Numbered from the stretch's first letter, positions 19,584 through 28,532 are shown. The stretch: DNA of 64,000 nt from Algoriphagus iocasae (GCF_014206875.1 NZ_JACIJO010000002.1:930001-994000); one strand, 5' to 3'. A program made the numbers and translations. The notes: a model not told the origin generated them from the letters alone.

Positions 19584-20003
19584 TTATCGATCCTTAACCC
19601 TAAACATAAATTTCAACCCGCTCCATTGCTCATCAATTGCGGCGACTTTTACATCGACCAAACCTTTTTCTAGTCCATAGGATCGGATAGGAAATTTATC
19701 TACCTCAGTAGGGATTCCTGAGGTTTTCTTAGGCCAGCTGATCCAGAGAGAACCAGACTTTCTAAGGTGCTTTGATGCATGTTTAAAACCAATTTCCAGT
19801 TCTTCTTCACTTTGCACAAATAGGTGTATCAAATCGGCTTGCTTAGAATATTCCGGTTTGATTTCCAAATGAACATCGGACGGGAAATCACTGAAAAAGG
19901 ATAAATAGGCTTTAGGACAAAACAATACTTGGACCACCATTCCGGATTTGATTCCTAGTTTTTTTGCCAAAGGTGTTCCTGAATATCCCGCCGGATCATC
20001 CAT
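19584..20003 (-). CDS. DUF3052-family protein
   Basis: The 139-residue cytoplasmic protein matches the DUF3052 pattern along its length: GYSGTPLAKKLGIKSGM at the start, the strand DLIHLFVQSEEEL, LWISWPKKTSGIPTEV in the middle, and GLVDVKVAAIDEQWSGLKF at the end. The fold is probably a degenerate SAM-methyltransferase-like Rossmann domain, but no SAM motif is seen and no activity is known. Its ATG lies 2 nt after the stop of the P1 peptidase gene, so the two are co-translated. Confidence 0.88.
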   Translation of the reverse strand: MDDPAGYSGTPLAKKLGIKSGMVVQVLFCPKAYLSFFSDFPSDVHLEIKPEYSKQADLIHLFVQSEEELEIGFKHASKHLRKSGSLWISWPKKTSGIPTEVDKFPIRSYGLEKGLVDVKVAAIDEQWSGLKFMFRVKDR

Positions 20004-20005
20004 AG

Positions 20006-21127
20006 CTAGTTCTTATTTTTTATCCACTCAAGTACTTGGTCGGTTGGTAATTTTTCTACCACTCTTCCCTCTTTTCCTTCCATCGTTTCTGCTGCGAAAA
20101 GTGAATTGATAATAGCTTCTTCGGTGGCTTCAATTACTGCCAAAAACAAGGACGTCATGTCATCATTTTGAAGAAATTCGGCCTTCTCTAGCTCAAGGTT
20201 AGGCTTCACATAGGGAATTCTCAAATTTTCTGCAGTGCTAAAAGCAATGACATAATCCCCTGAGCCGTTAGAAGCAATTCCCCCGGTTTTAGCTAATCCC
20301 ATCATAGCTCGTTTAGCCATTCTTTCCAGGTTTCTGTCCAATACCGGAGCATCAGTAGCTATGACAATCATGCAGCTTCCATCAGATTTCTCTAAGGCAT
20401 CTTTGAAAGGATTTTTACCCAGTTTCTCCCCGACAGGAACTCCTCCAATTTGGAGATTTCCTCCAAAATTAGTCTGTACCAATACACCGACAGTATATCC
20501 CCCTAGGCTTTCAGGAAGCTTTCTGGAGGAAGTACCAATCCCACCTTTCCAACCAAAACAAACTGTACCAGTTCCAGCTCCGACATTCCCCTCGTCCACT
20601 GGCCCAGTTGCCGCCGATTGGATAGCTTTTATGACTTCATCCGAACTGATGTGCATCCCTCGGATATCATTGAGATAACCATCATTTGTTTCTCCTACTA
20701 CTGCATTCACAGATTGTATGGTTTCGTTGCCGGTCTGTGCTAAGCTGTATTTTACTACTCCTTCAATACCTGCAGCAACACTGAGCGTATTGGTCAAAAT
20801 GATGGGAGTTTCGATGTTTCCAAGTTCCATGACTTGAGTAGTCCCTGCTAATTTTCCAAATCCATTTCCAACATAAACAGCGCCTGGGACTTTCTGCTGA
20901 AAAATATTACCCCCATGAGGTAGTATAGCAGTCACTCCTGTACGGATGTTGCTTCCTTGGATTTTTGTAAAGTGCCCCGCTTTCACTCCCGGTACATCAG
21001 TGATGGCATTCAAAGACCCTGTGGGCAATATTCCAAAGTGGACTCCAGCCTCTCTTGGTCTGATTTGAGCCATGGATACAGTCATTGCAAATAGTATTAG
21101 GAGAAAAGTGATAGTTGCGTTTTTCAT
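20006..21127 (-). CDS. P1 (S58) family peptidase, DmpA/BapA-like
   Basis: The 373-residue protein has a signal peptide (ITFLLILFAMTVSMAQ) and the S58 fold of self-processing aminopeptidases (DmpA, beta-aminopeptidase BapA). Recognisable blocks are AITDVPGVKAGHFT, GNVGAGTGTVCFGWKGGIGTSSR and SNGSGDYVIAFST. The proenzyme is expected to cut itself between Gly288 and Ser289, freeing Ser289 as the N-terminal nucleophile. It would release N-terminal D-amino or beta-amino residues from short peptides in the periplasm. It precedes the DUF3052 gene by 2 nt. Confidence 0.93.
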   Translation of the reverse strand: MKNATITFLLILFAMTVSMAQIRPREAGVHFGILPTGSLNAITDVPGVKAGHFTKIQGSNIRTGVTAILPHGGNIFQQKVPGAVYVGNGFGKLAGTTQVMELGNIETPIILTNTLSVAAGIEGVVKYSLAQTGNETIQSVNAVVGETNDGYLNDIRGMHISSDEVIKAIQSAATGPVDEGNVGAGTGTVCFGWKGGIGTSSRKLPESLGGYTVGVLVQTNFGGNLQIGGVPVGEKLGKNPFKDALEKSDGSCMIVIATDAPVLDRNLERMAKRAMMGLAKTGGIASNGSGDYVIAFSTAENLRIPYVKPNLELEKAEFLQNDDMTSLFLAVIEATEEAIINSLFAAETMEGKEGRVVEKLPTDQVLEWIKNKN

Positions 21128-21196
21128 AATAGGAATTGTAATTTATGGATTGGATCCTTTCCATTTAAACGAAACTTAAGTTTTCCAACCAAAAAA

Positions 21197-21225
21197 AGAA
21201 AGGCCCTGCATCCGAAGGCCTTTCT
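21197..21225 (-). terminator. Rho-independent terminator
   Basis: A stem of 9 bp (AGAAAGGCC with GGCCTTTCT) and an 11-nt loop; on the minus strand it is followed by a run of T. It ends the transcript of the gene at 21262-22314. Confidence 0.88.
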
Positions 21226-21261
21226 GAATTAAACGAAACTAATCTCTGATTTGCTGTAAAA

Positions 21262-22314
21262 TCACTCTTTTGTCATATCAACAAAGTTGGATATTCCGCT
21301 ATCTATTAAATCCTTCATCGCTCCTGATGCAGCATTGACATAGGCATCATGATCGCATTCTGCATAATGGGAAGCAACAGTTTTTTGATCTCCGGAAGTC
21401 ATCACTAATTGTGAATAACCGGTTTTTGAAAACATATCTGACTGGGCTTGGGTAGTTTCTGTGATCTTTTTGTCTTTGAAAACACCTTCAAAAGAAAAGG
21501 CTTTTTTCGGTTCAACTTTGGCATCAAAAAGAGGGTTGTTTCCAATATCTAGTCCAGAAACAAATCGTACCTGCGAAAGTAAATTTGGACCACTGCCTGC
21601 AAGAGACTTTTTGTTTTCACTTGGATCAACCATCGGATCAATTCTGTAATCGATTTTTGCTTTTACAGAAGTAGAATTGGTCCAAGTGGAAGCATCCGCA
21701 TCCAAAGTGACAAAGGGAAATACGAAATTTACTTCGGCAATGAAAACTTCATCCAGTGATTTGGATAATTTAGGTAATGGATCTAAAAAGCTTCCACCGG
21801 ATTTTTGTTTCCCGCTGTTAGTTACTGTTTTTACCAAATAATCAAACCCTGTTGGAGTAACCATTACATAACCCGGAGCTTGGGCATCTGATGAAGCTCC
21901 ACCTTTGATCTTGGTCCATCCTTCGAAATATTCATACTTGCTTGCTTCATCAGCAGACATGATTTCAAAACCCTGGCTTTTCAACTGTTCCAAGAATGAA
22001 GCGTAAGCCTCATCGATCATTTTTTGGAAATCATCTACGTCTACGCCAGAAATTTGGACTCCCATGCTGGTTGATGTTCCCGACGTAAATGTGGTACGGT
22101 CAGCACGCTCTTTTTTGGAACCTGAAGTTTTAGCAGAGGCCTCTTCAAATACTTCAAAAAGTGCATTGAAGCTACGGATAAAGACTTTTTTTGGAGCCTT
22201 GGAACCTTGCTTCTTTTTTACATAACTGGTGACTTTGATGTCTTTTTCTGTTAAGACGGAGTTTGGAACAAACTCTACAAAAAGGAGGAGAAATACGAGT
22301 AGTAAACTTTTCAT
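21262..22314 (-). CDS. Secreted protein of unknown function
   Basis: A 350-residue protein with a signal peptide (KSLLLVFLLLFVEFVPNS). The rest is soluble, with a serine/threonine/glycine-rich low-complexity patch around residues 63-85, and a helical part VDDFQKMIDEAYASFLEQLKS. A stretch of alternating hydrophobic residues (EVFIAEVNFVFPFVTLDA) suggests a beta-sandwich. I do not recognise a family. It is monocistronic, bounded by a strong terminator and a 392-nt upstream gap that contains a near-perfect palindrome 49 nt from the start. Confidence 0.8.
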   Translation of the reverse strand: MKSLLLVFLLLFVEFVPNSVLTEKDIKVTSYVKKKQGSKAPKKVFIRSFNALFEVFEEASAKTSGSKKERADRTTFTSGTSTSMGVQISGVDVDDFQKMIDEAYASFLEQLKSQGFEIMSADEASKYEYFEGWTKIKGGASSDAQAPGYVMVTPTGFDYLVKTVTNSGKQKSGGSFLDPLPKLSKSLDEVFIAEVNFVFPFVTLDADASTWTNSTSVKAKIDYRIDPMVDPSENKKSLAGSGPNLLSQVRFVSGLDIGNNPLFDAKVEPKKAFSFEGVFKDKKITETTQAQSDMFSKTGYSQLVMTSGDQKTVASHYAECDHDAYVNAASGAMKDLIDSGISNFVDMTKE

Positions 22315-22706
22315 GATTTTAAAGATTAAGTACCCAAATTTGAAATGAGTGGGTCTTAGTTCAAATAAGGCATTTGCCTTATTTAACTAAAAGAGCTTAC
22401 ATCTGACTCGAATTTTCAACCTAATAAAAAACTGTAAATCAGATAGTTGAATTAATTAGAAGGAGGTATCTGATGAGAATAATGTTGGTAATTCAAATAG
22501 GGCAAACACAATTTTTTCTATTTGAATAGGTAATATATTTGCATTTGATATGGCAATTCAATTTGAATTTACTTTTTAGTCTTTCCTATTTTGAGCTCCG
22601 TTGGGTCTAGTGCTAAGCTTTCAAAAAAATCCACCTAATATTTCAATTTTCATGTTTCAAATTTTTCATTTTAACTATCTTCAAAGCCCAAAGTCATCTT
22701 GAAACC
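22315..22706. other. Divergent intergenic region with inverted repeats
   Basis: This 392-nt AT-rich gap separates two divergent genes. It holds the palindrome at 22363-22384 (listed separately), and a second inverted repeat with arms ATTCAAATAG (22491-22500) and CTATTTGAAT (22518-22527). An AGGAGG at 22461-22466 sits 6 nt before an 18-codon frame (22473-22529); such Shine-Dalgarno sites are rare here. No other gene or RNA is recognised. Confidence 0.5.
22363..22384. promoter_or_regulatory. Palindrome, candidate operator
   Basis: Two 10-nt arms (AAATAAGGCA and TGCCTTATTT) are exactly complementary and are separated by 2 nt. It lies 49 nt upstream of the secreted-protein gene at 22314 and is not followed by a T run in either direction, so an operator for a dimeric regulator is more likely than a terminator. 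Confidence 0.45.
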
Positions 22707-23372
22707 ATGCTGAAAAAAGAACGATACGAAGCTTTCATTCACCACTTTTCTGAAAATATGCCTGTGGCAGAAACAGAGCTTCATTATGAAAATCCATTTC
22801 AGTTGCTCGTAGCTGTGGTTTTATCCGCTCAATGCACAGATAAACGGATAAATTTGGTGACTCCGGCGCTGTTCAGAGATTTTCCCAGGCCGGAATTTTT
22901 AGCAGCTTCCAATTTCGATGAGCTTTTTCCATACATCAAAACTGTATCCTATCCGAATAACAAAACCAAACATCTTCTGGGATTGGGAAAGATGCTGATG
23001 GAGGATTTTGGTGGAGAAGTTCCAGAGACAGTCGCGGATTTGGTGAAACTTCCTGGCGTTGGCCGCAAAACCGCAAATGTCATTACTTCTGTGGTTTGGA
23101 ATCAGCCGAATATGGCTGTTGATACCCATGTATTCAGAGTTTCAAAGCGTCTTGGACTAGTCTCTCAGACAGCAAAGACTCCTTTGGAAGTAGAAAAACA
23201 ACTCATCAGGCATATTCCAAAAGAATATGTGCATGTAGCCCATCATTGGTTGATTCTTCATGGGAGATATACCTGTTTGGCCAGGAAGCCTAAATGCGAA
23301 GAATGCACGATCACTCACTTTTGCCGCTATTTTGAGAAAAATTATGGCAAGATGACTAAAGTGGAAAAATAA
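22707..23372 (+). CDS. nth: Endonuclease III
   Basis: The 221-residue bifunctional DNA glycosylase/AP lyase removes oxidised pyrimidines. The helix-hairpin-helix is LPGVGRKTANVI, with the catalytic Lys121, and the catalytic aspartate is Asp139 in AVDTHVFRV. The C-terminal [4Fe-4S] loop has Cys190, 197, 200 and 206 with the standard C-x6-C-x2-C-x5-C spacing. Its stop overlaps the start of the asparagine-synthetase gene by one base (TAATG), so a housekeeping repair gene heads the polysaccharide locus. Confidence 0.97.
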   Translation: MLKKERYEAFIHHFSENMPVAETELHYENPFQLLVAVVLSAQCTDKRINLVTPALFRDFPRPEFLAASNFDELFPYIKTVSYPNNKTKHLLGLGKMLMEDFGGEVPETVADLVKLPGVGRKTANVITSVVWNQPNMAVDTHVFRVSKRLGLVSQTAKTPLEVEKQLIRHIPKEYVHVAHHWLILHGRYTCLARKPKCEECTITHFCRYFEKNYGKMTKVEK

Positions 23373-25147
23373 TGTGCGGCATTCATTTGATTTGGGGGAA
23401 AAGCGCAAACAAAGAGGCAGTGCGTTCCCTAATGTCTCAAAGTCATTATAGAGGTCCAGATCAGGAAGCAGCAATGAGTCCTTGGCCGGGACTGTGGGTA
23501 GGAGTGAATAGACTTAAAATTCTACATCCAGGACCTGATGCTGACCAGCCATTTTGGTCAGTAGATGGGAAATCCATGTTGATCTGGAACGGTGAAATTT
23601 ATAATTATAAATCACTCCGAAATCTCCTTAAAAAGATGGGAGTGGATTTTATAACGGATTGTGATACCGAAGTTTTGATGCATTGGATCCGATTATTTGG
23701 GGCCAAAGGGCTGGAAAAACTGGAAGGAATGTTTGCTTTGATCTATGTGGATCTTAAGGATAATTCTATTTTGGTTGCTAGGGATCCAAGCGGTGAAAAG
23801 CCTCTTTATTATTCCCAAAATCAGGATAGATTAATTATTTCTTCCGAAGCTAAAGCAATAGCAAATTTGACCAATGCCAAATTTGATAAAAGCCAGATTG
23901 AAAATTACTCTTTCCTGCGTGCTCCTCTTTTAGGAAAAACATTTTTTAAAAGCATCAAGGAATGGAAACCTTCCAGGTATAGCCTGATTTTACAGCATTC
24001 CACATTTAGATGGGATAATATTCAGCCTCAAAAAACCAAAATTCGGAAATTCGATAAAGAGGAATTCAAAGGTTTATTGAAGGAAGCTGTCTCGACTCAA
24101 TTTCATGCGGATGTCCCGGTGGGAATGATGCTAAGTGGCGGGATGGATAGTAGTCTTTTATACAAAACCTGGTATGAAAATACCGGGACTTCACTTCCTG
24201 CCTACACCATTGAAGTAGAGAAAAAATATCAAAAGAAATATGCCGATGCGGCTGCAGCAAAGGATTTTGTAAGAAAAGTTCCGGCAGATCATCGCCTGAT
24301 TCAAGTGGATCAAAATATCTTTTGGGCGAACTGGGAAAATTATCTGAACTCAATTGATTTTCCTGTGGGTGATTCTGCGGGTTTTCTCACTTGGCTGATT
24401 GGAAATGAAGCTAAAAAAGAGGTGAAAGTCTTGATTTCAGGTGCCGGAGCAGATGAATTGTGGGGAGGTTATAATAGACATGCTGCTTTTTCCTCCTATC
24501 TCGAATATCAAAAACTGGTTTTGGCTATTAAGCCTTTTTGTCAAAAATTGCCTTTCGGTACCAGTTTCAAAAAGTTTTTTGACTCCATTGAAAATAACGC
24601 TGAAAAAACCTTTTTGAATTTTACGGCTTTGGCACCTGTCAGTGAAGATCTTGCCTCAGATTACGAGCGGATTTTTCATCCAAAATTGCCGCATTATAAA
24701 AAAGCTCTGGATTTTGATCGGCAGGTTTATTTGGTTCAGGATGTTTTAAAAATCCATGATCAAGCATTAATGGCACACAGCATCGAAGGGCGATCTCCTT
24801 ATCTGGCAACCAACATGCTTGCCTTTTGGAAAGAAATCCAGGATGAGAACCTCTTAAAAGGTAAATTCTGGATCAAAGAAATTTTGGCAGAATCAGGACT
24901 TCATGAAATCACAAAGAGGAAAAAATTTGGTTTTGGCTTACCTTTATTAGAATGGTTTTCCGAAAAGGGAGAGTTCTCAAAAAGGGTTTATGGAAGGCTT
25001 CAGGAATTTGAAAAATCGATGGGAAATTCTTTACCAGAGGAAATAAGAGAAATTCTCAAAAATCCTGAATCTAGTCATCAGACTCATTATTTGATGCTAT
25101 ACAATTTCTTTTTATTGGCAGAGTGGATCGATTTGAAAAAGTTATGA
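23372..25147 (+). CDS. asnB: Asparagine synthase (glutamine-hydrolysing)-family amidotransferase
   Basis: The 591-residue protein has an N-terminal glutaminase domain with nucleophile Cys2 (MCGIHLIWG) and the ammonia-channel residues RGPDQEA and WNGEIYNY. The C-terminal synthetase domain has the PP-loop SGGMDSS at 255-261 and the late motif EGRSPYLATNML. Glutamine ammonia is used with ATP to amidate an acid. Homologues in polysaccharide clusters often amidate sugar or uronate carboxyls rather than make asparagine; the context here (glycosyltransferase gene overlapping by 4 nt) makes that possible, so the symbol names the family and not a proven role. Confidence 0.9.
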   Translation: MCGIHLIWGKSANKEAVRSLMSQSHYRGPDQEAAMSPWPGLWVGVNRLKILHPGPDADQPFWSVDGKSMLIWNGEIYNYKSLRNLLKKMGVDFITDCDTEVLMHWIRLFGAKGLEKLEGMFALIYVDLKDNSILVARDPSGEKPLYYSQNQDRLIISSEAKAIANLTNAKFDKSQIENYSFLRAPLLGKTFFKSIKEWKPSRYSLILQHSTFRWDNIQPQKTKIRKFDKEEFKGLLKEAVSTQFHADVPVGMMLSGGMDSSLLYKTWYENTGTSLPAYTIEVEKKYQKKYADAAAAKDFVRKVPADHRLIQVDQNIFWANWENYLNSIDFPVGDSAGFLTWLIGNEAKKEVKVLISGAGADELWGGYNRHAAFSSYLEYQKLVLAIKPFCQKLPFGTSFKKFFDSIENNAEKTFLNFTALAPVSEDLASDYERIFHPKLPHYKKALDFDRQVYLVQDVLKIHDQALMAHSIEGRSPYLATNMLAFWKEIQDENLLKGKFWIKEILAESGLHEITKRKKFGFGLPLLEWFSEKGEFSKRVYGRLQEFEKSMGNSLPEEIREILKNPESSHQTHYLMLYNFFLLAEWIDLKKL

Positions 25148-26367
25148 GGATCATTTACGTACATCAGTATTTCCAAACTCCGGCAGAAGGTGGGGCCGTC
25201 CGATCCTACCATCTCGCGAAAGGAATGGTCGATGCTGGAATGGAAGTGGAAATGATCACCAGCGGCAATCAAAAGGAATATGATATTCGTTGGATCGATG
25301 GCATCAAAGTCCATTATTTACCCGTCTCATACGATCAGAAATTTGGGTTTTTTAAAAGGATCAAAGCATTTTTCGAGTTCAGTGTTCAGGCCAAAAAACT
25401 GCTTCGCAAAATTTCTCGACCCGATTTACTTTATATCACATCCACTCCTTTGACCACTGGATGGATCGGACTATGGGCAAAAAGAAAATTGGCCATTCCC
25501 TACATTTTTGAAGTCCGGGATTTATGGCCGCAAGCTCCGATTGAGGTGGGAGCAATCAAAAATAAATTTGCGATTCAATATCTAAAAAAACTGGAAAAGA
25601 GGATTTACCAAAATGCTTTGAGCTTGGTGGGGTTGTCTCCTGGTATTGCAAACCATCTTCGTCAAGTTAGCCCGAATTCAGAGGTTCATTTGATTCCCAA
25701 TTTTTCTGATACACAGGTTTTTGTTCCTCAAAAGAAAAATGAGTCGCTACTCAAAAAGTATGAGCTAGAATCTGAACTGACAATTGCTTACACGGGTGCT
25801 TTGGGGCAGGTAAATGCAGTAGCTGAACTGTTAGGATTAGCCCATTTAGCACAACAAAGAGGAAAGAATTGGCAGTTTTTGATCATGGGAAAAGGGAAAG
25901 AAGAGGAAAACCTCAAAAGAATTGCGAAGAAGAAATGTCTGAAAAACCTGAAGTTTATCCCCTTTGGTTCCAAAAGCCAAGTCAATGAAATTCTTTCTTT
26001 AGCGGATTTTGCCTGGATATCATTTGCCCATTTACCGGTTTTAAAAACCAACAGTCCCAACAAGTTTTTTGATGCTTTGGCGGCCGGGAAAGCCATTTTG
26101 GTCAACCATAAAGGTTGGGTGTATCAACTGACCAAAAAGAATGGACTTGGACTTTCTTTTCTTCCCGGCAAATTGGAAGAAAGCTTTTCCAATCTTGAGA
26201 ACTTGGAGTCCGACCCGGTGCGATTACAGCAAATGAAACAAAATTCCCGAAAACTGGCCGAGCAATTTTTTGCAAAGGAGCATGCCGTCGCCAGATTGCT
26301 GCGGGTGATCGATCCTAAGAAGTTTCCTGCGATTACTGAGGACGAGGTCTATATCCTGACTGCCTAA
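25144..26367 (+). CDS. Family 4 glycosyltransferase (WbuB-like)
   Basis: The 407-residue GT-B enzyme begins MRIIYVHQYFQTPAEGGAV, with the glycine-rich donor/acceptor loop of GT4 proteins. The middle has FEVRDLWPQAPIEVG, typical of WbuB-type transferases, and the C-terminal domain has YTGALGQVNAVAELL and SPNKFFDALAAGKAIL in the place of the usual E-x7-E element. It transfers a nucleotide-activated sugar to a lipid-linked acceptor in the cytoplasm. The start is the ATG at 25144, which overlaps the stop of the preceding gene as ATGA; a start 21 nt upstream is open but adds residues unlike the family. Its last 35 nt overlap the 3' end of gldB on the other strand. Confidence 0.92.
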   Translation: MRIIYVHQYFQTPAEGGAVRSYHLAKGMVDAGMEVEMITSGNQKEYDIRWIDGIKVHYLPVSYDQKFGFFKRIKAFFEFSVQAKKLLRKISRPDLLYITSTPLTTGWIGLWAKRKLAIPYIFEVRDLWPQAPIEVGAIKNKFAIQYLKKLEKRIYQNALSLVGLSPGIANHLRQVSPNSEVHLIPNFSDTQVFVPQKKNESLLKKYELESELTIAYTGALGQVNAVAELLGLAHLAQQRGKNWQFLIMGKGKEEENLKRIAKKKCLKNLKFIPFGSKSQVNEILSLADFAWISFAHLPVLKTNSPNKFFDALAAGKAILVNHKGWVYQLTKKNGLGLSFLPGKLEESFSNLENLESDPVRLQQMKQNSRKLAEQFFAKEHAVARLLRVIDPKKFPAITEDEVYILTA

Positions 26368-27334
26368 AAATCTGCTCAGCATCAGGATTTGCCATCAATT
26401 CCTGTAAACTCACATCCTGATTAAACTGAAAATCATCCACAATATTCCACCCCAACCATCTTCCTAGTCTTCCTGGAGCTTTGGTGCTGATTGCATCAGT
26501 AAATGGCGCTTCCCCGATGTATTTGGTGATGTCAAAAGGATTTGTTTCATATAGCAACTCATTTTCTACAAAATGTGCCCAGATGTATTCTTCATTGGCA
26601 TAGCATTCTGCAATCTCATCTTCGGTGTAGCCGATAATGTATTGGTCTGAAGTACATGGCAAAATAGCTTTGGTAAAATGATACGCTTTGCCGTAATAAA
26701 TCATCTCGGCAAGCATGGTGTTATCCTGCGGGTTGATTTCATTAAACTGAGAGGAAATCGCAGTGACGATCATCGGAACAATGTAAGGTTCTGCATATCG
26801 CTCTGCCATATAGCGTGGGAGATCCGGCTGAAAAGTATGAGTTGTCGGCAAATAATAATCCAAGCCGATCACAATCATATCCTCTGTAAGAATCAAATCA
26901 GAATTAAAACCACTTAGGAAAGTGTAGACTTTGGGTACTTTAAATTCCGGATAGTAAAACTTGATGTATTTGAAAGCATTCTCCAAATCCTTTTCCACTT
27001 TTGAAATATCCTGAAACTCGACCTTGACAGAGTCAAAGAGTACGTTCATCGCGGAATCCTGATGGATGGCCACCAACTCAGAAATCAACGAATCTCTGGT
27101 GGCATAGAGGCTTTGGCCAAGGTAGCCTTCAGCAAAGTCCGGATATTTTTCTAGTAAATAAGCAAAATCCTCCTTGGTTTCAGCATTGAAAAACTCATCC
27201 TCCAATCTCGTGATTTTCAAATCCAGATTCTGATTTAAAATATCTTGATCCAAACTGCATTCCTCTGTTTTCTTTTGGCAGGAAAAGGCTAGAAGAAGGA
27301 TAATCGAGTAGAATGAAAATTTATAAAGCTTCAT
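26333..27334 (-). CDS. gldB: Gliding motility lipoprotein GldB
   Basis: The 333-residue protein has a lipoprotein signal with Cys19 (LLLAFSC). The body matches GldB: ITRLEDEFFN near the start, the central LILTEDMIVIGLDYYLPTTHTF, the helix ISSQFNEINPQDNTMLAEMIYYGKAYHF, and the end GRWLGWNIVDDF. GldB is needed for gliding in Flavobacterium and is linked to the GldKLMN type IX secretion machinery; many non-gliding Bacteroidota also keep it. It is alone on the minus strand inside the polysaccharide locus and its 3' end overlaps the glycosyltransferase gene by 35 nt. A TACTTTTG element at 27354-27361 is a likely promoter. Confidence 0.93.
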   Translation of the reverse strand: MKLYKFSFYSIILLLAFSCQKKTEECSLDQDILNQNLDLKITRLEDEFFNAETKEDFAYLLEKYPDFAEGYLGQSLYATRDSLISELVAIHQDSAMNVLFDSVKVEFQDISKVEKDLENAFKYIKFYYPEFKVPKVYTFLSGFNSDLILTEDMIVIGLDYYLPTTHTFQPDLPRYMAERYAEPYIVPMIVTAISSQFNEINPQDNTMLAEMIYYGKAYHFTKAILPCTSDQYIIGYTEDEIAECYANEEYIWAHFVENELLYETNPFDITKYIGEAPFTDAISTKAPGRLGRWLGWNIVDDFQFNQDVSLQELMANPDAEQIFRQSGYRPRPQ

Positions 27335-27353
27335 GGATTCGCGTTTTGCTTTT

Positions 27354-27361
27354 CAAAAGTA
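27354..27361 (-). promoter_or_regulatory. -7 promoter element of gldB
   Basis: On the minus strand this is TACTTTTG, an exact match to the Bacteroidota -7 consensus TAnnTTTG. It ends 19 nt before the gldB ATG, a typical short leader. The -33 element is not clear. Confidence 0.55.
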
Positions 27362-27440
27362 ATTAAACGAAGCGAAGTACATTTTATTAATTCCAATAAA
27401 TCCGCTTTGTCACGCCAAAGCATTTGATTTACTTGCTTGG

Positions 27441-28445
27441 GTGAAAAATCAATGGATCACTGCAAAGGCATTTATCAGTTACCTGACTTTACAGAAAGTC
27501 TGGAACTATCTATTGCTTCAGTTATCCTTCCAGCTATCTAGATGGTTTCAGAAACCTTTGATTTGGGGAAAAGCGACGACTTTGTCCATTGAACCGACTA
27601 CGAGCTGTAACCTTCGCTGTCCTGAATGTCCTTCTGGGCTGAGGTCCTTTACCCGACCTACGGGGATGCTTCAGGAGCAATTGTTTGAGAAAGTCATTTT
27701 GCAGACCAAATCCCATCTTAGCTGGCTTCATCTTTATTTTCAGGGCGAACCATTTTTGAATCCTAGATTTCTGGAAATGGTCCGGTTTGCCGATCAAAAC
27801 AAGATTTTCACTTCCACCTCCACTAATGCCCATTATCTGGATGAGAAAAAAGTAAAGGCCATAATAACTTCTGGCCTCAAGCAATTGATTGTTTCCATGG
27901 ACGGAATTACCCAGGAAATCTACGAGCAATACAGGATAGGAGGCAATTTGGAGAAAGTGCAGGAGGGGATAAAAATATTCATTTCTGAGCGGGAGAAAAG
28001 TAAAAGTCAATTTCCCAGAGTAGTGCTTCAGTTTCTGGTTACTGGACAAAACGAGCAGCAGATTCCAGCTTTGAAGCAATGGGCGAAGGAAATGAAAGTC
28101 GACGAACTTCAATTAAAGACCACTCAGATTTATGATTTTGAAAATGGTTCTGATTTAATTCCATCCGATTTGGGTTACTCCCGATATGCGCCTGCAGGTA
28201 ATGGGAAATGGAAATTGAAAAAGAAACTGGAAAATAAGTGTTGGAGAATGTGGCAGGGAGCTGTGGTGACTTGGGACGGAAAAGTCGTTCCTTGCTGTTT
28301 TGATAAAAATGCGGAACATGTGATGGGAGAATTATCCACACAACCATTTAGGGATATCTGGAAATCAAATTCCTATCAACTGTTTAGAAATCAGCTTCTT
28401 TTGGATCGGTCTCAGATTGAAATCTGTAAAAATTGTACAGAATAG
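27441..28445 (+). CDS. Radical SAM/SPASM domain protein
   Basis: The 334-residue protein has the radical SAM cluster motif C-x3-C-x2-C (Cys56, Cys60, Cys63 in CNLRCPEC), followed by the usual GEPFLNP and STNAHYLDEKKV elements. The C-terminal SPASM-type region has VPCCFDKNAEHVMGEL and a terminal CKNC, ligands for an auxiliary iron-sulfur cluster. Such proteins modify peptides or small molecules by radical chemistry; in polysaccharide loci the substrate is not known. The start is GTG at 27441: the frame has no ATG before the cluster motif. It lies between gldB and the export operon. Confidence 0.9.
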   Translation: MKNQWITAKAFISYLTLQKVWNYLLLQLSFQLSRWFQKPLIWGKATTLSIEPTTSCNLRCPECPSGLRSFTRPTGMLQEQLFEKVILQTKSHLSWLHLYFQGEPFLNPRFLEMVRFADQNKIFTSTSTNAHYLDEKKVKAIITSGLKQLIVSMDGITQEIYEQYRIGGNLEKVQEGIKIFISEREKSKSQFPRVVLQFLVTGQNEQQIPALKQWAKEMKVDELQLKTTQIYDFENGSDLIPSDLGYSRYAPAGNGKWKLKKKLENKCWRMWQGAVVTWDGKVVPCCFDKNAEHVMGELSTQPFRDIWKSNSYQLFRNQLLLDRSQIEICKNCTE

Positions 28446-28505
28446 ACCGGATTTGGGGTTTCGGGAAAACAGGTTTTTGGAACTATATTTGGTAGAAATA
28501 AGAAA

Positions 28506-28532
28506 TTGACGGATTTTTAGTGTCCATATTTG
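28506..28532 (+). promoter_or_regulatory. Candidate promoter of the polysaccharide operon
   Basis: TTGAC at 28506-28510 and TATTTG at 28527-28532 are 16 nt apart, 42 nt before the start of the SLBB protein gene. The second box is only an imperfect fit to TAnnTTTG, so this is tentative. Confidence 0.35.

Noticed and set aside
19443..19673. 76-codon plus-strand frame between the methyltransferase and DUF3052 genes
   Set aside because: AT-rich, overlaps the conserved C-terminus of the DUF3052 gene, and lacks any family pattern.
27534..28112. 192-codon frame antisense to the radical SAM gene
   Set aside because: Lies wholly inside a clearly recognised gene with intact cluster motifs and shows no domain of its own.
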